64,000 nt of DNA, taken from assembly GCF_050920705.1 (NCBI RefSeq), contig NZ_CP154799.1, positions 2,170,001 through 2,234,000 of the forward strand, given 5' to 3'. Within the stretch, counting starts at the first letter, position 1. Each line of letters opens with the position of its first letter. The notes beneath the pieces were generated by a model. The model ran no database searches. It had not been told where the DNA came from and saw only the letters and a program-made list of their open reading frames with translations. The DNA comes from Regnicoccus_A sp014224355 (lineage in GTDB: Bacteria; Cyanobacteriota; Cyanobacteriia; PCC-6307; Cyanobiaceae). Positions 29,910 to 38,025 of the stretch are shown one piece after another. The position numbers and the translations under genes were made by a program.

Positions 29910-30410
29910 TCAGAGCTCCGAACAGTAGTTGCTTGGCTGGGTCGGGCTTGGCTGCTCGAGCCGCTCTGCACGGGCAACTGCCCCCCTCCCTATGTCGCGG
30001 GCATCCCACACACTGATCCCTTCCGGCTGGCTGGCTGCGATCTCTGAGCGGTGAGCCCTGACCAACTCGCAGATGGGTTTGTTGCCCCCTCGGGTGGTGA
30101 TATCTCGGTAGACCCAGAAGATACGGATCAGGCCGTGCTCACCCTCGACTCTTTCCAGAATTCCGTCGATGGGCACAACGCCAGAAGGCCGGTAGACGAT
30201 GTCGCCATAGAGCCGGCGAGAGGCCTGTTCGGTGAGCCGTACGCAGCATCGAGGAGCCAGCGGACTCCACAGCTCACGCAGCCTCAAGGCCTCTCTGCGG
30301 CGGTTCTCGTTGAGCTGACGGATACCAGGCTCAGCCAGTCGGGCCAGGGCTTCCTGCTGGGCCAGCAGGGCGGTATCGGACCAGTTGAGGCTGTTACGCA
30401 GCCCCATCAC
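29910..30410 (-). CDS. Phage-associated protein of unknown function
   Basis: The 166-residue product starts in the terminase stop region (4-base overlap, ATGA at 30407-30410), so it is translationally coupled to the terminase. The N-terminal half is helical (TALLAQQEALARLAEPGIRQ, NENRRREALRLRELW), the second half strand-rich (YGDIVYRPSGVVPIDGILERVEGEHGLIRIFW). I recognise no family; its place between terminase and head morphogenesis genes is where a portal usually stands, but it is far too short to be one. A 240-base gap without genes follows. Confidence 0.65.
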   Translation of the reverse strand: MMGLRNSLNWSDTALLAQQEALARLAEPGIRQLNENRRREALRLRELWSPLAPRCCVRLTEQASRRLYGDIVYRPSGVVPIDGILERVEGEHGLIRIFWVYRDITTRGGNKPICELVRAHRSEIAASQPEGISVWDARDIGRGAVARAERLEQPSPTQPSNYCSEL

Positions 30411-31885
30411 CAGACCCTGTAGTTCGTGGGACCGCTCGTGTACCTGCTGCCGTACCAGGCCACTGCGTACCTGACCGCATCCACGGCGTGATCGATTCCG
30501 GTGCCGTCGGCGATCACCTCCACATCGCGGGGGTGCGTCGGCAGGCTCGGCATGGTGGCCTCGAAGCCCTCACACGCCACGCTCCACATCAGCCACGGGC
30601 GCTCGTGATCCACCCCGGTGGCCTTCAGCCGGTTCCTCAACATCGACAAGCCCACATTCACCGGGGTGCGTGCCTTCTCCGCCGGCAGCAGCCGCACACC
30701 GCCGGCCCTGAAGTCCTCAGCCGTAGACCCCTTTTCACTGCCCGTCCGGTTGAACACCGCATCGTCCGCCAGGACCTTCAGATCCTCAGGTTCCACACCC
30801 CACCGCTGCAGCCATTGCCGCAGCACCCCAGCCTGCTCCGCTGAACTCAGGCACGGCCCCTTCCGCCAGTCCCGCCGCCCACCAGCACCAGGTGCCGCCA
30901 GATACAGCTCATCAGCCAGTAGCAGGCTGCCCTTCGGGTAGTCGATGAACGGCGGGTCCGGGATGACCAGATAGAACACCGAAGGGGCCGAATAGCCGAA
31001 GTCGCCGCACACGAAGGCCCTGGGGCTGTGCGTCTTGAGGTTGATCTGCCCGGGCCTGATGTCCACACGGCACCGCGCCGGGCTCCAGCAGCTGGCGAAG
31101 AAGCTGCCGCCCAGGTCGAGATCCCACCGGCCCTCCAGCAGCGCCGCCAGCATCGCCGGGTCGCCCCCGGCCATCAGCTCGACGTTGCGCTTGTACGCCT
31201 CCCAGTCGATGTGTGGGTTGATGCTGGCGTTGGCCGTGACAAACACCACCCACTTTTCGTAGGTGTCACTCCAGAACCGCTTTGGCTGCATCGGCCCAGG
31301 TAGCCCAGCAGGTAGCGCAAACCTCTCCTTCAGCCAGACATGCCCAGGGCCGCCGGGGTTGGCCAGGAACACCTGCCGCGTCTGTACCCCAGGCTTTGCT
31401 CTGATGATGCCGGCGAGGGTGTCGTAGAAGTCAGGTGAAGGCATCACACCCACCTCATCATGGATGGCCACGCACTTACTGCGGCCCTGCAGCCTGTTCT
31501 GTGCCCTGATCTGCTCTAACGGGCTGCTGGCGGAATAGGCCAGCTCACATGTGCCGTACAGTGCTGACTTGCCTCCAATGCGGAACGTGTTCTCTCCCGC
31601 GTTCCATGTTGTGCCCGGGTAGGCCAGCGTCAGATACTTGTAGAGCAGCGTCTGCAGCTCTTGAAGCGCTTGGAATGTGCTACGAGTGATGAGGCAGTGG
31701 TACTCATCCTTGAGAATCTTGGCGTCCCTGATGACCAGCAGCACAATGCCGAAGGTCTTGCCAGTTGCCTTCGCTGTCGCCGCTACGAGGATGTGATCCA
31801 ACGGCACATCCAGCATCAGCTGCTGTAGCGCATTGGGCTGCAGTACCTGCTGCTGGATCGGACCCGGAGGTGCAGTGCTGACCAT
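30407..31885 (-). CDS. Phage terminase large subunit
   Basis: The 492-residue protein has a packaging ATPase domain with a Walker A-like ATAKATGKT (residues 35-43), Walker B VAIHDEVG and coupling region IRAKPGVQTRQVFLANPGG, followed by an RNase-H-like nuclease with acidic residues in VCGDFGYSAPS, VLADDAVFN and IDHAVDAVRYAV. TerL cuts concatemeric DNA and pumps it into procapsids. All active-site blocks are present and the frame is intact. No small terminase gene is recognisable upstream. It heads a short minus-strand packaging/head module. Confidence 0.88.
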   Translation of the reverse strand: MVSTAPPGPIQQQVLQPNALQQLMLDVPLDHILVAATAKATGKTFGIVLLVIRDAKILKDEYHCLITRSTFQALQELQTLLYKYLTLAYPGTTWNAGENTFRIGGKSALYGTCELAYSASSPLEQIRAQNRLQGRSKCVAIHDEVGVMPSPDFYDTLAGIIRAKPGVQTRQVFLANPGGPGHVWLKERFALPAGLPGPMQPKRFWSDTYEKWVVFVTANASINPHIDWEAYKRNVELMAGGDPAMLAALLEGRWDLDLGGSFFASCWSPARCRVDIRPGQINLKTHSPRAFVCGDFGYSAPSVFYLVIPDPPFIDYPKGSLLLADELYLAAPGAGGRRDWRKGPCLSSAEQAGVLRQWLQRWGVEPEDLKVLADDAVFNRTGSEKGSTAEDFRAGGVRLLPAEKARTPVNVGLSMLRNRLKATGVDHERPWLMWSVACEGFEATMPSLPTHPRDVEVIADGTGIDHAVDAVRYAVAWYGSRYTSGPTNYRVW

Positions 31886-32215
31886 CAGCTACAAATCTGT
31901 TACGCTCACCCTAGCTGAGAATTTGCGGGCTGGGAAACATAGGCTTAGGGTACTTTCGTGGGCGGTCTTGTGTATTGCGGCGCTCAGAAATTGAACCCCT
32001 ACCCCCTCTCTTGCTGTGCTACAGGTAGGTTGATAGGTGATATGTATTGGTTGGGGATCTGGTGGGACTGGTACCTGACGGCTGGGGAATCGCTACCATA
32101 CCCCGGGTCAATCGTGCCCACCTGTGGTGTGATGGTGGGTTGCCATCCTGCCCACCAGGTCAAAACAAAAGCGGCCCGATGTGGACCGCCTGGGGCGTGA
32201 GAATTATCGTGATTC
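31886..32215. other. Non-coding region between terminase and toxin genes
   Basis: No gene is supported. The segment contains a short hairpin GAGAAT-N7-ATTCTC at about 32199-32217, directly after the vapC-like stop on the other side, and a GCGGCCC...GGACCGC stem at about 32171-32191; one of these may end transcription of the toxin operon. A promoter for the terminase operon should lie near 31900-31950. Confidence 0.4.
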
Positions 32216-32725
32216 TCAGGGGTCGAAGCTGAGGTGCCGTAGCTTCAGCTTGCTGCAGGCTGAGGTGAGCCCGGCCAGTGCATTGAGCTTGGCTTCATCA
32301 TCAGCAGCACCGCGCACCAGCTGCACGTACTGCTCGGCGATGAACTCGCCCAGGTCGAAGCACTGGCGGCAGAGGGTGGCGCCACGGCCGCTGGCGATGG
32401 CCAGGTGCAAGGCGTCGGCCGCTCGCAGGGACGTGCTCCAGCCGCGCAAGCAGGCGTTGGCATTGCGGAAGTCCTGCGACTCCAGTTCCAGCACCAGCAG
32501 GCCCGGCGCCAGGCTGCGCTCATAACCCTGCAGCACCGCCTCGGCTTGGGCCTGGGTAAGGGCCTTGGTGCGCACCTTCAGGCCGAGGGCGGAATGCAGC
32601 TCAGTGACACTCCATGAGCTGATCGCCAGCGGTGCACTGGCCTCAGCGAGAAACGCCGTCGCCGTGGCGGAATGCGCTTCCGGCGTCAGCACCGCCAGCA
32701 GCACGCAAGTGTCGATGTAGAGCAT
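32216..32725 (-). CDS. PIN-domain toxin, VapC-like
   Basis: The 169-residue protein begins MLYIDTCVLLAVL (first catalytic Asp), has Glu in SWSVTELHSAL, Asp in RAADALHLAIA and a further Asp in CFDLGEF, the four-acid Mg site of PIN ribonucleases. Such toxins cut RNA when unbound by antitoxin. Its start overlaps the stop of the upstream antitoxin gene (TGATG at 32725). The C-terminal 40 residues (DDEAKLNALAGLTSACSKLK) extend beyond the minimal PIN fold. It lies between phage packaging and phage early genes. Confidence 0.85.
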   Translation of the reverse strand: MLYIDTCVLLAVLTPEAHSATATAFLAEASAPLAISSWSVTELHSALGLKVRTKALTQAQAEAVLQGYERSLAPGLLVLELESQDFRNANACLRGWSTSLRAADALHLAIASGRGATLCRQCFDLGEFIAEQYVQLVRGAADDEAKLNALAGLTSACSKLKLRHLSFDP

Positions 32726-32961
32726 CAGGCGCCGGGCTCATCCCGCAACGCCCGCATGGTCTCCACGCCGCTGGTCGGCTGCTCAGGCAAGGAGGCGCGC
32801 AGGGCCTCGAGTTGCGGCAGCAGATCACGGACGCTGCAACGCGGCACCAGCTCGGCGATGGCCTTGCCGCGGCGGGTGATCACCACCGCCTGCCCAGCCT
32901 CCACCGCATCCAGAAGGCTGGAGAGCTGGGTCTTGGCTTCTGCCACCGTCACCTGCACCAT
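32725..32961 (-). CDS. Phd/YefM-family antitoxin paired with the PIN toxin
   Basis: A 78-residue protein: MVQVTVAEAKTQLSSLLDAV and VVITRRGKAIAELVP form the Phd/YefM DNA-binding fold, and the C-terminal part (LEALRASLPEQPTSGVETM) is the segment that wraps the toxin. It precedes and overlaps the toxin gene by one base, the usual antitoxin-first order, and should repress the operon. Confidence 0.85.
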   Translation of the reverse strand: MVQVTVAEAKTQLSSLLDAVEAGQAVVITRRGKAIAELVPRCSVRDLLPQLEALRASLPEQPTSGVETMRALRDEPGA

Positions 32962-33164
32962 GGCCGTTGACCACCTAGATGACCAACTTTAGGCCGGGTG
33001 CGCGGCACAGAAGCAGGGGGCATGGCCTTCTCCCAGCGAGCACGACAACCAACCATCGACTCAGCCGCTCGTCAGCGCAGCACTTGCTCCCTACTGGGAT
33101 GGCTACGCCCGGTCAGAGGCCTTAGCACTGACAGCATTGCCGTCAGCGCAAGCGAGAGTCGTCA

Positions 33165-33401
33165 ATGACCGCGCTCACGATCCGCAACCTCGACGAGCAC
33201 ACCAAGGAGCAGCTGCGCATTCAGGCCGCCCGCCATGGTCGATCGATGGAGGAGGAAGCCCGCACGATCCTCCGCTCCGCCCTCGAGGCCCGGCAGCCCC
33301 CCGCAGGTGGCAAGGGCCTGGGCAGTCGCATCCATGCACACTTCGCCCTGCTCGGCGGCGTGGAGCTGGAGCTGACTGAGTCCTCCTCGCCAACCCTTTA
33401 A
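33165..33401 (+). CDS. FitA/StbC-type ribbon-helix-helix antitoxin without partner
   Basis: The 78-residue protein starts MTALTIRNLDEHTKEQLRI followed by RHGRSMEEEARTIL, the FitA-type RHH domain, and has a C-terminal tail (FALLGGVELELTE). In complete systems a PIN toxin gene (FitB) overlaps its 3' end; here the stop at 33401 instead runs into the end of a convergent acetyltransferase gene (four-base tail-to-tail overlap). It is therefore an orphan antitoxin, perhaps able to neutralise a toxin elsewhere. ATG 33165 is preceded by GCGAGAG. Confidence 0.75.
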   Translation: MTALTIRNLDEHTKEQLRIQAARHGRSMEEEARTILRSALEARQPPAGGKGLGSRIHAHFALLGGVELELTESSSPTL

Positions 33402-33898
33402 CCGCCGGCGATGCCCTGCAGATCCTTGAGCAGCACGAACAGGTGCAGCGGGTCAGTGGGCGAGGGCCGGAAGCCGAAATGCTCGTAGAAACCTCGGGCC
33501 CGTTCATCTTTGGCATGCACCGCCATGGCGCGGATGCCGGCGATATCGGCCGCCGCCAGCGTCCGAACGATCGCGTCTTTCAGCAAGGCGGCGCCAAGGC
33601 CCTTCCCCTGGTGCTCAACCGCCACGGCCAGCCGGGCCAGCACCATCAGCGGAATCGGATGCCGCGCCAACCCCTTGCTGATCCGCTCTGGTGCCTGCTC
33701 TGGACTCACCTCACCTACCACCAGGGTGTGGAAGCCAACGACGACGTCGCCATCCAGCGCCACGTAGGTGCGGCTGGCCCGCGCTCGCTGATTCGCCAGG
33801 GCAAAGCGGACCAGGAAGCGGTTCAGGGGTTCCTCACCACAATCAAAGGCCTCCAAGGCATGGTTGGCCTGGAGCGGTTCGATCCGGTAGCGGCTCAT
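33398..33898 (-). CDS. GNAT-family acetyltransferase toxin (TacT/AtaT-like)
   Basis: From ATG 33898 the 166-residue protein has FDCGEEPLNRFLVRFALAN, typical of toxin GNATs, an acetyl-CoA loop VEHQGKGLGAALLKDAI, and the terminal ARGFYEHFGFRPSPTDPLHL. Such toxins acetylate charged tRNA and stop translation. Its start overlaps the antitoxin stop by four bases. An in-frame extension upstream to 34024 is Ala/Gly-rich and lies over the antitoxin gene, so it is not used as start. Confidence 0.85.
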   Translation of the reverse strand: MSRYRIEPLQANHALEAFDCGEEPLNRFLVRFALANQRARASRTYVALDGDVVVGFHTLVVGEVSPEQAPERISKGLARHPIPLMVLARLAVAVEHQGKGLGAALLKDAIVRTLAAADIAGIRAMAVHAKDERARGFYEHFGFRPSPTDPLHLFVLLKDLQGIAGG

Positions 33899-34209
33899 TC
33901 GGCGCCACCAGCAGGCGGCTGTTCCGCAACACCCCGCTCCAGCACGCTCGGCTCCAGCAGCAACCGCGCCAGCCGCGGATGCTGCTGGGGTGGAGCATCC
34001 AGGGCGGCCACGAAAGCCTCCCACTGCTGCCCATCGAGCTGGAAGCTCTGCCGATCAGCCAGGGTTTCGGCCGCGCTGGCCAGGGCGCTCTCCAACACAA
34101 ACTCACTGACGCTGCACTGGGCCGCCGCGGCTGCCCGCTGCAGGGTCTGCTTGGCACCGGGCGTCAGCCGCAGGTCCAGCTTCTCGCTTCTCAAAGGAGC
34201 TGAGGTCAT
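33895..34209 (-). CDS. DUF1778 antitoxin (TacA-like), partner of the GNAT toxin
   Basis: From ATG 34209 the 104 residues start with SEKLDLRLTPGAKQTLQRAA, the ribbon-helix-helix of DUF1778 antitoxins, then CSVSEFVLESALASA. The C-terminus (WEAFVAALDAPPQQHPRLAR) is the toxin-neutralising segment. It overlaps the toxin gene by four bases. A start further upstream (34230) is possible but would add only seven residues. Confidence 0.85.
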   Translation of the reverse strand: MTSAPLRSEKLDLRLTPGAKQTLQRAAAAAQCSVSEFVLESALASAAETLADRQSFQLDGQQWEAFVAALDAPPQQHPRLARLLLEPSVLERGVAEQPPAGGAE

Positions 34210-34328
34210 CACGGCACCGTCTTCCGCCACCTTAGCCCTGCCCGCCCGACAATGTCATGACATCTCCGCCGGTCCTTCGCAGAACCGTCAGCAGCAATAC
34301 GCTTTCACGGACTGGTAGCAGGAGCGCC

Positions 34329-34571
34329 ATGGCCTCCGTTTCAGCCGCAGAAGCCCGCAAGCGGCTCCACGCCCTGATTGACGAGGTGGAGCAGTCCCAC
34401 GAGCCGGTGCTGATCATTGGGAAGCAGGGCAACGCTGTTCTGCTGGGGGAAGATCACTGGCGCGCAATCTGGGAGACCCTCCATCTGGTCTCGATTCCCG
34501 GGATGCGCACGTCGATCCTCGATGGCATAGCCACCGAGGTGACTGAGTTGAGCCGAGAAGCGCTGTGGTGA
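34329..34571 (+). CDS. Phd/YefM-family antitoxin without partner
   Basis: ATG 34329 follows AGGAG at seven bases. The 80-residue protein reads SAAEARKRLHALIDEVEQSH then EPVLIIGKQGNAVLLGEDHW, a typical YefM fold. The RelE/YoeB toxin that usually follows is missing: the next 130 bases hold no gene. With the FitA-type protein at 33165 this is the second orphan antitoxin within 1.4 kb. Confidence 0.75.
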   Translation: MASVSAAEARKRLHALIDEVEQSHEPVLIIGKQGNAVLLGEDHWRAIWETLHLVSIPGMRTSILDGIATEVTELSREALW

Positions 34572-34645
34572 CCTCGGTCGGCAGCAGCTGGCTGGCCGAC
34601 CGAGCTATTGCCCGCCGAGGCAATTCGGCAAATACCTGACACGTT

Positions 34646-34671
34646 TTGGCAAGACAGCCAATATCTGCCAA
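34646..34671. promoter_or_regulatory. Repeated GCCAA/TTGGC half-sites before the VRR-NUC gene
   Basis: TTGGC (34646), GCCAA (34657) and GCCAA (34667) lie 30-55 bases upstream of the GTG start at 34702, at spacings of 11 and 10 bases, about one helical turn. This fits a small operator of the plus-strand phage module, but the half-sites are short and the assignment is weak. Confidence 0.3.
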
Positions 34672-34701
34672 TCGCTGACAACCAGCCCGGCAACAGGAGG
34701 C

Positions 34702-35079
34702 GTGGCCTCCTCCCCCAGCGAACACGAGATCCAGCAGCGCATCCGCCTGGCCTGCGGCCGCGGGGCGGTGCGGCTCTGGCGGAACAACACCGGCGGTCTG
34801 GTCGATCAGCAGGGGCGCTTCGTGCGCTTCGGGCTGTGCAGGGGCAGCAGCGACCTGATCGGCCTGCGGTCGCTGGAGGTGACGCCCGATCTGGTGGGTC
34901 AGCGGATCGCCCAGTTCGTCGCCCTGGAGGTCAAGACCGCCAGTGGAGCAGTCAGCCCGGAGCAGCGGGCTTTCCTGCGCCTCGTGCGGCAGCTCGGTGG
35001 CGTAGCAGCGGTCTGCCGCTCCGTGGAGGAGGCCGAGCAGCTGCTTGGCAGCCCGAGGCAAGTGCTGCTGGGACACTGA
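34702..35079 (+). CDS. VRR-NUC domain nuclease
   Basis: The 125-residue protein has the compact VRR-NUC fold: SEHEIQQRIRLACGRG, the Asp in CRGSSDLIGL and the Glu-x-Lys of FVALEVKTASG, then LVRQLGGVAAVCRSVEEAE. These stand-alone nucleases are common in phage replication regions and may cleave Holliday or branched DNA. Start at GTG 34702; the stop overlaps the next ATG by one base (TGATG). It opens a plus-strand early gene run. Confidence 0.82.
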   Translation: MASSPSEHEIQQRIRLACGRGAVRLWRNNTGGLVDQQGRFVRFGLCRGSSDLIGLRSLEVTPDLVGQRIAQFVALEVKTASGAVSPEQRAFLRLVRQLGGVAAVCRSVEEAEQLLGSPRQVLLGH

Positions 35080-35243
35080 TGGATCCCGCAGAACTGCAGC
35101 GGCGGCTCAGGCGGCTGGCCCAGGCACACCCCGGCGAGCACCCCTACACCCTGGCTTTGAGATTGCAGGTGAAGACAGGAAAGGTGATCACTGGCCAGCA
35201 GGCCAAGCACATCCTCAAAAGGCTTGGTGATGACCTGTCCTGA
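35079..35243 (+). CDS. Small phage protein, 54 residues
   Basis: Coupled to the VRR-NUC gene by a TGATG overlap. The product (ELQRRLRRLAQAHPGEHPYT then LALRLQVKTGKVITGQQAKH) looks like a small helix-turn-helix or helical bundle. No family is recognised. An inverted repeat CCTGTC-N17-GACAGG follows at about 35235-35263 and could end this two-gene unit. Confidence 0.55.
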   Translation: MDPAELQRRLRRLAQAHPGEHPYTLALRLQVKTGKVITGQQAKHILKRLGDDLS

Positions 35244-35321
35244 CATACCAAGGCATGACAGGCTCTGGCTGCGCTTGCCAAGTTTGTATTAGCTTCCCGC
35301 TAAGAACTCGGAATTCAGATC

Positions 35322-36041
35322 GTGGTCGTCACCTACGCGGAGCTGCTTGAGCACCAGGAGGAGAACCGCGCTGCATTCGGTCGCATGCTGCTCAACTGGC
35401 GCCGGGGCAACGGCTGGACCCAGTACACCGCCTGCAGCTGGGCGGAAGAGGTGGGTTTCGAGACGATCTCCTACGGCAACCTCTCAGTGATCGAGCAAGG
35501 CAAGGCCGGCGAGCTGCGCCAGAAAGCCTTCTGGCAGCTGGGAGAACTCAACCGCCGCATCGCCGACCAGGACTGGGGTTCTGTGAAGGATCAGGCGATC
35601 AAGGAGAAGCTCGAGGGCGCCGTTCCTCTCGGGGACAAGGACTGCCCGGTCTGGACGCCGCTTGAATTCTGGGCCTGCTACTGCGGTCTGCGCGAGGTGC
35701 CGGATGCCTTCCGCACCACACCGGCCCCCACCATCGGCCAACGCAAGGCCACGGAACTCTCAAGCAAGTGGCGCAACCAGATGCGCCGCGTGGTCGACGA
35801 CTGCGGTCTCGAACCCAGCGACGCCCTCAACTCCCTGGCGGCAGAAGCCAGCGAGGAGCACCGCAAACGCTTCTATGCGGTCCTCACGGGGTTTGGCGAC
35901 TACAAGCCCGAGGAGCTCGCTCCACTCTGGATCGAGGGGGACTTTTATCAGCCCAAGCGCTGGCTGGACCAGTGGGAGGCCGCGAACCGCCAGCCGCGCA
36001 AGCCCGGCAACAGCAAGGGCAAGAAGCCAGTCTCGGCCTGA
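35322..36041 (+). CDS. Putative phage regulator with an XRE-like helix-turn-helix
   Basis: From GTG 35322 the 239-residue protein has FGRMLLNWRRGNGWTQYTAC followed by NLSVIEQGKAGELRQKAFW, which resembles a XRE-type helix-turn-helix with an insertion between helices 2 and 3. The rest is helical and charged without known domain, ending in a Lys-rich tail (GNSKGKKPVSA). Position after a non-coding gap, at the front of the early run, suits a phage control gene. This is a weak similarity and DNA binding is not proven. Confidence 0.5.
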   Translation: MVVTYAELLEHQEENRAAFGRMLLNWRRGNGWTQYTACSWAEEVGFETISYGNLSVIEQGKAGELRQKAFWQLGELNRRIADQDWGSVKDQAIKEKLEGAVPLGDKDCPVWTPLEFWACYCGLREVPDAFRTTPAPTIGQRKATELSSKWRNQMRRVVDDCGLEPSDALNSLAAEASEEHRKRFYAVLTGFGDYKPEELAPLWIEGDFYQPKRWLDQWEAANRQPRKPGNSKGKKPVSA

Positions 36042-36056
36042 TGGCTAGGAATTAAC

Positions 36057-36075
36057 AGCCGCTGCTAATGCGGCT
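36057..36075 (+). terminator. Short hairpin after the 35.3 kb gene
   Basis: AGCCGC-TGCTAAT-GCGGCT forms a 6-base-pair stem 16 bases behind the stop at 36041, followed by TCTAGT rather than a clear T run. It may end or attenuate transcription before the gene at 36132. Confidence 0.3.
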
Positions 36076-36131
36076 TCTAGTGGAAAGCCCTAAGATCCGG
36101 ATCAGCGGGCATCCGCCCGATCTGAATCCCC

Positions 36132-36878
36132 ATGGTCACGCCGTCCAGGCCCTTGGAGGCCCAGTGTCATCACCCACCTGAGCAACAGCTCACCCACGCC
36201 CTGGCCTGCTTTCAGGCCGAGGTATCCGCCATCTCCTCCCCCGACCTGAGCGCCGTCGCGGAAGCTGCCCGACCTGCCTTCCGCCAGGGCATCGGCTGGT
36301 TCGCCCAACTGGGCGAGCAGCACGGCCGGCCCAGGCTGCAGGTCACGGTGAGGCATGCCGCCGGCGCCGAGCTCAGCAGCGAGGCCTGGGCTGACGAACC
36401 CGGCGATCTGGCGGACATGACCGGCTTGATGCTGGCCATGCTGCTGGGCATTCCCGTGTCCGCCCAGGCTAGGGCTGCAAAGCTCTGTTCTGGTGTGGAG
36501 CAATGCGTGGCCGACAAGCCTGAAGGCCCGCTGGTGCCTGCGGATCGGCCGGAGCCCGATGGCGAGTCGGAAGCACCAGACCAGCAGACCCAGGCCCAGT
36601 CGTGCAGTGGCGGCACTCCCGATGGGAGCGGCGAACCAGCCTTACTTCCCCTGACGCCGGAGGAGATCAGCGGCTATCACCGCCGCGTGCTGGATCTGCC
36701 CCAGGCATCCCGCCGGGAGCTGACCAATGCCTTCCGCGAGCACTTCCAGGTGCCGCGCAGTGCCCGCTCGATCGGTGATCGCATCACCCAGCGGCAGCAC
36801 GGCGACTTCATCGAGCGCTTCCTCGAGGAGGTCCAGGGCCAGGCGCTGGAGAACGTTCCCTCGCCGCCAGCCGCATGA
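36132..36878 (+). CDS. Phage-island protein of unknown function
   Basis: The 248-residue protein (start 36132) has an N-terminal helical half (FQAEVSAISSPDLSAVAEAARPAF) that continues into mixed strands, a Ser/Glu/Pro-rich linker at residues 130-175 and a basic C-terminal helical domain (YHRRVLDLPQASRRELTNAF ... QHGDFIERFLEEVQG). I recognise no family. The downstream gene starts within its stop (ATGA at 36875), placing it in the early operon that continues to the DUF2815 protein. Confidence 0.55.
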   Translation: MVTPSRPLEAQCHHPPEQQLTHALACFQAEVSAISSPDLSAVAEAARPAFRQGIGWFAQLGEQHGRPRLQVTVRHAAGAELSSEAWADEPGDLADMTGLMLAMLLGIPVSAQARAAKLCSGVEQCVADKPEGPLVPADRPEPDGESEAPDQQTQAQSCSGGTPDGSGEPALLPLTPEEISGYHRRVLDLPQASRRELTNAFREHFQVPRSARSIGDRITQRQHGDFIERFLEEVQGQALENVPSPPAA

Positions 36879-37120
36879 GCCCGAGCCATCGCCCAAGACC
36901 TCCCCGTCGCTATGGGGAGCAGCCCCGCTCAGTGGCCGGCCGCCACTTCATCCAGACCCAGGTGCGCACCGATGTCTATCTGCGGATCCGCGAGCTGATG
37001 GAGGCCCGCAACCTCTCAGCCAGCGGAGCTGTGCACCACCTGCTGCGGGAGCGCTTTGGCCTGCCACCGCTTCCTCCCTTCGATCAAGACCCCATGTCGA
37101 CCGATTCACCTCATGGCTAA
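36875..37120 (+). CDS. Small ribbon-helix-helix-like protein
   Basis: The 81-residue protein contains IQTQVRTDVYLRIRELMEAR then NLSASGAVHHLLRERFG, a pattern fitting a ribbon-helix-helix DNA-binding fold (strand followed by two helices). It overlaps both neighbours: its ATG lies in the preceding stop, and its last codons overlap the start of the next gene at 37113. Probably a small phage repressor or accessory factor. Confidence 0.6.
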   Translation: MSPSHRPRPPRRYGEQPRSVAGRHFIQTQVRTDVYLRIRELMEARNLSASGAVHHLLRERFGLPPLPPFDQDPMSTDSPHG

Positions 37121-37706
37121 AGACCTGTTTCGCACGCCCCTCGCCCCGGTGCGCTGGGCCCACCTGATCACCCCCCGCCATCAGCTCGATCGGAGCAAGC
37201 CTCTGGCCTGGACCTGTGATCTGCTCCTTCCCAACGCCGACGAGAAGGCCCAGGCCTTTCTGCTGGCGATGGAGGACCAGTTCATCGCCCTGCACGGCAG
37301 CCGTAAGCGCCGGGCGGAGAAGGGCTTCCCCTGGAAGGCCGACAAGGACAAGCCCAGCGAGCTCACCGTGGTGCGCTTCAAGATCCCGCAGTTCCAGCGG
37401 CGCGACGGCTCCCTCTCGGAAGGGCCCCGCATCGTCGATGCCAAGAAGCAGCCCTGGGATGGGGCCGCCATCGGCAACGGCTCGAAGGTGATCGTCGCTT
37501 TCGACATCTACGACTGGGACGGAGAAAACGGCTGCGGCATGACCTTCCAGCCCAGGGCCGTCCAGGTGGTCGAGTTCGTGCCCTACGAGCAGGTCGATCC
37601 CACTGACGGCTTCGACGAGCTTGACGGCTACTCCGCGGTCAACACATCCACCGGCTCCGGCTCCAGTGACTGGGCCGCCGATGACGACGCGGAGGAACCG
37701 TTCTGA
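37113..37706 (+). CDS. Phage ssDNA-binding protein, DUF2815
   Basis: From ATG 37113 the 197-residue protein reads FRTPLAPVRWAHLITPRHQL, LLPNADEKAQAFLLAMEDQF, WDGAAIGNGSKVIVAFDIYD and FQPRAVQVVEFVPY, matching DUF2815, an OB-fold replication protein of phages. It ends in an acidic tail with terminal EEPF, as in many single-stranded DNA-binding proteins whose C-terminus contacts partners. It should protect ssDNA during replication or recombination of the element. Confidence 0.8.
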   Translation: MAKDLFRTPLAPVRWAHLITPRHQLDRSKPLAWTCDLLLPNADEKAQAFLLAMEDQFIALHGSRKRRAEKGFPWKADKDKPSELTVVRFKIPQFQRRDGSLSEGPRIVDAKKQPWDGAAIGNGSKVIVAFDIYDWDGENGCGMTFQPRAVQVVEFVPYEQVDPTDGFDELDGYSAVNTSTGSGSSDWAADDDAEEPF

Positions 37707-37830
37707 TGACGCACCTCCATAGCGTCCGCGGCGGCGTAGGCGGCGGCCGGCCCCAGGGGGCAAACCCCAGAGGGGCAAACCCCAGCTGCCGGCCTTCTGC
37801 CGCACCCGCCGGCCCACCACCACCGTCACG

Positions 37831-38025
37831 GTGAGCAGCCTGCGGTGCATCTACCGGCTGCTGCTGCTGGTCCTGGTGTTCCAGCTGAGCACCCTGCTGC
37901 TGGTGATCGCCGGGCCTGTCCCGCCGCGGCTGCCCCCGGCCACAGCCACCAACGTCCTCCGCCCCGATGCCGGCACTGCCGCCGGTGGGGCTCCCTTCGT
38001 CGTGACACCGCTTCCAGATCGATGA
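37831..38025 (+). CDS. Small hydrophobic protein of the phage early run
   Basis: From GTG 37831 the 64 residues comprise one membrane segment (LLLLVLVFQLSTLLLVIAG) and a Pro/Ala-rich tail. Its stop overlaps the next ATG (ATGA, 38022-38025), which supports real translation. Between 37706 and 37831 there is only a low-complexity stretch with the duplicated string GGGGCAAACCCCAGA. Role unknown. Confidence 0.45.
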   Translation: MSSLRCIYRLLLLVLVFQLSTLLLVIAGPVPPRLPPATATNVLRPDAGTAAGGAPFVVTPLPDR

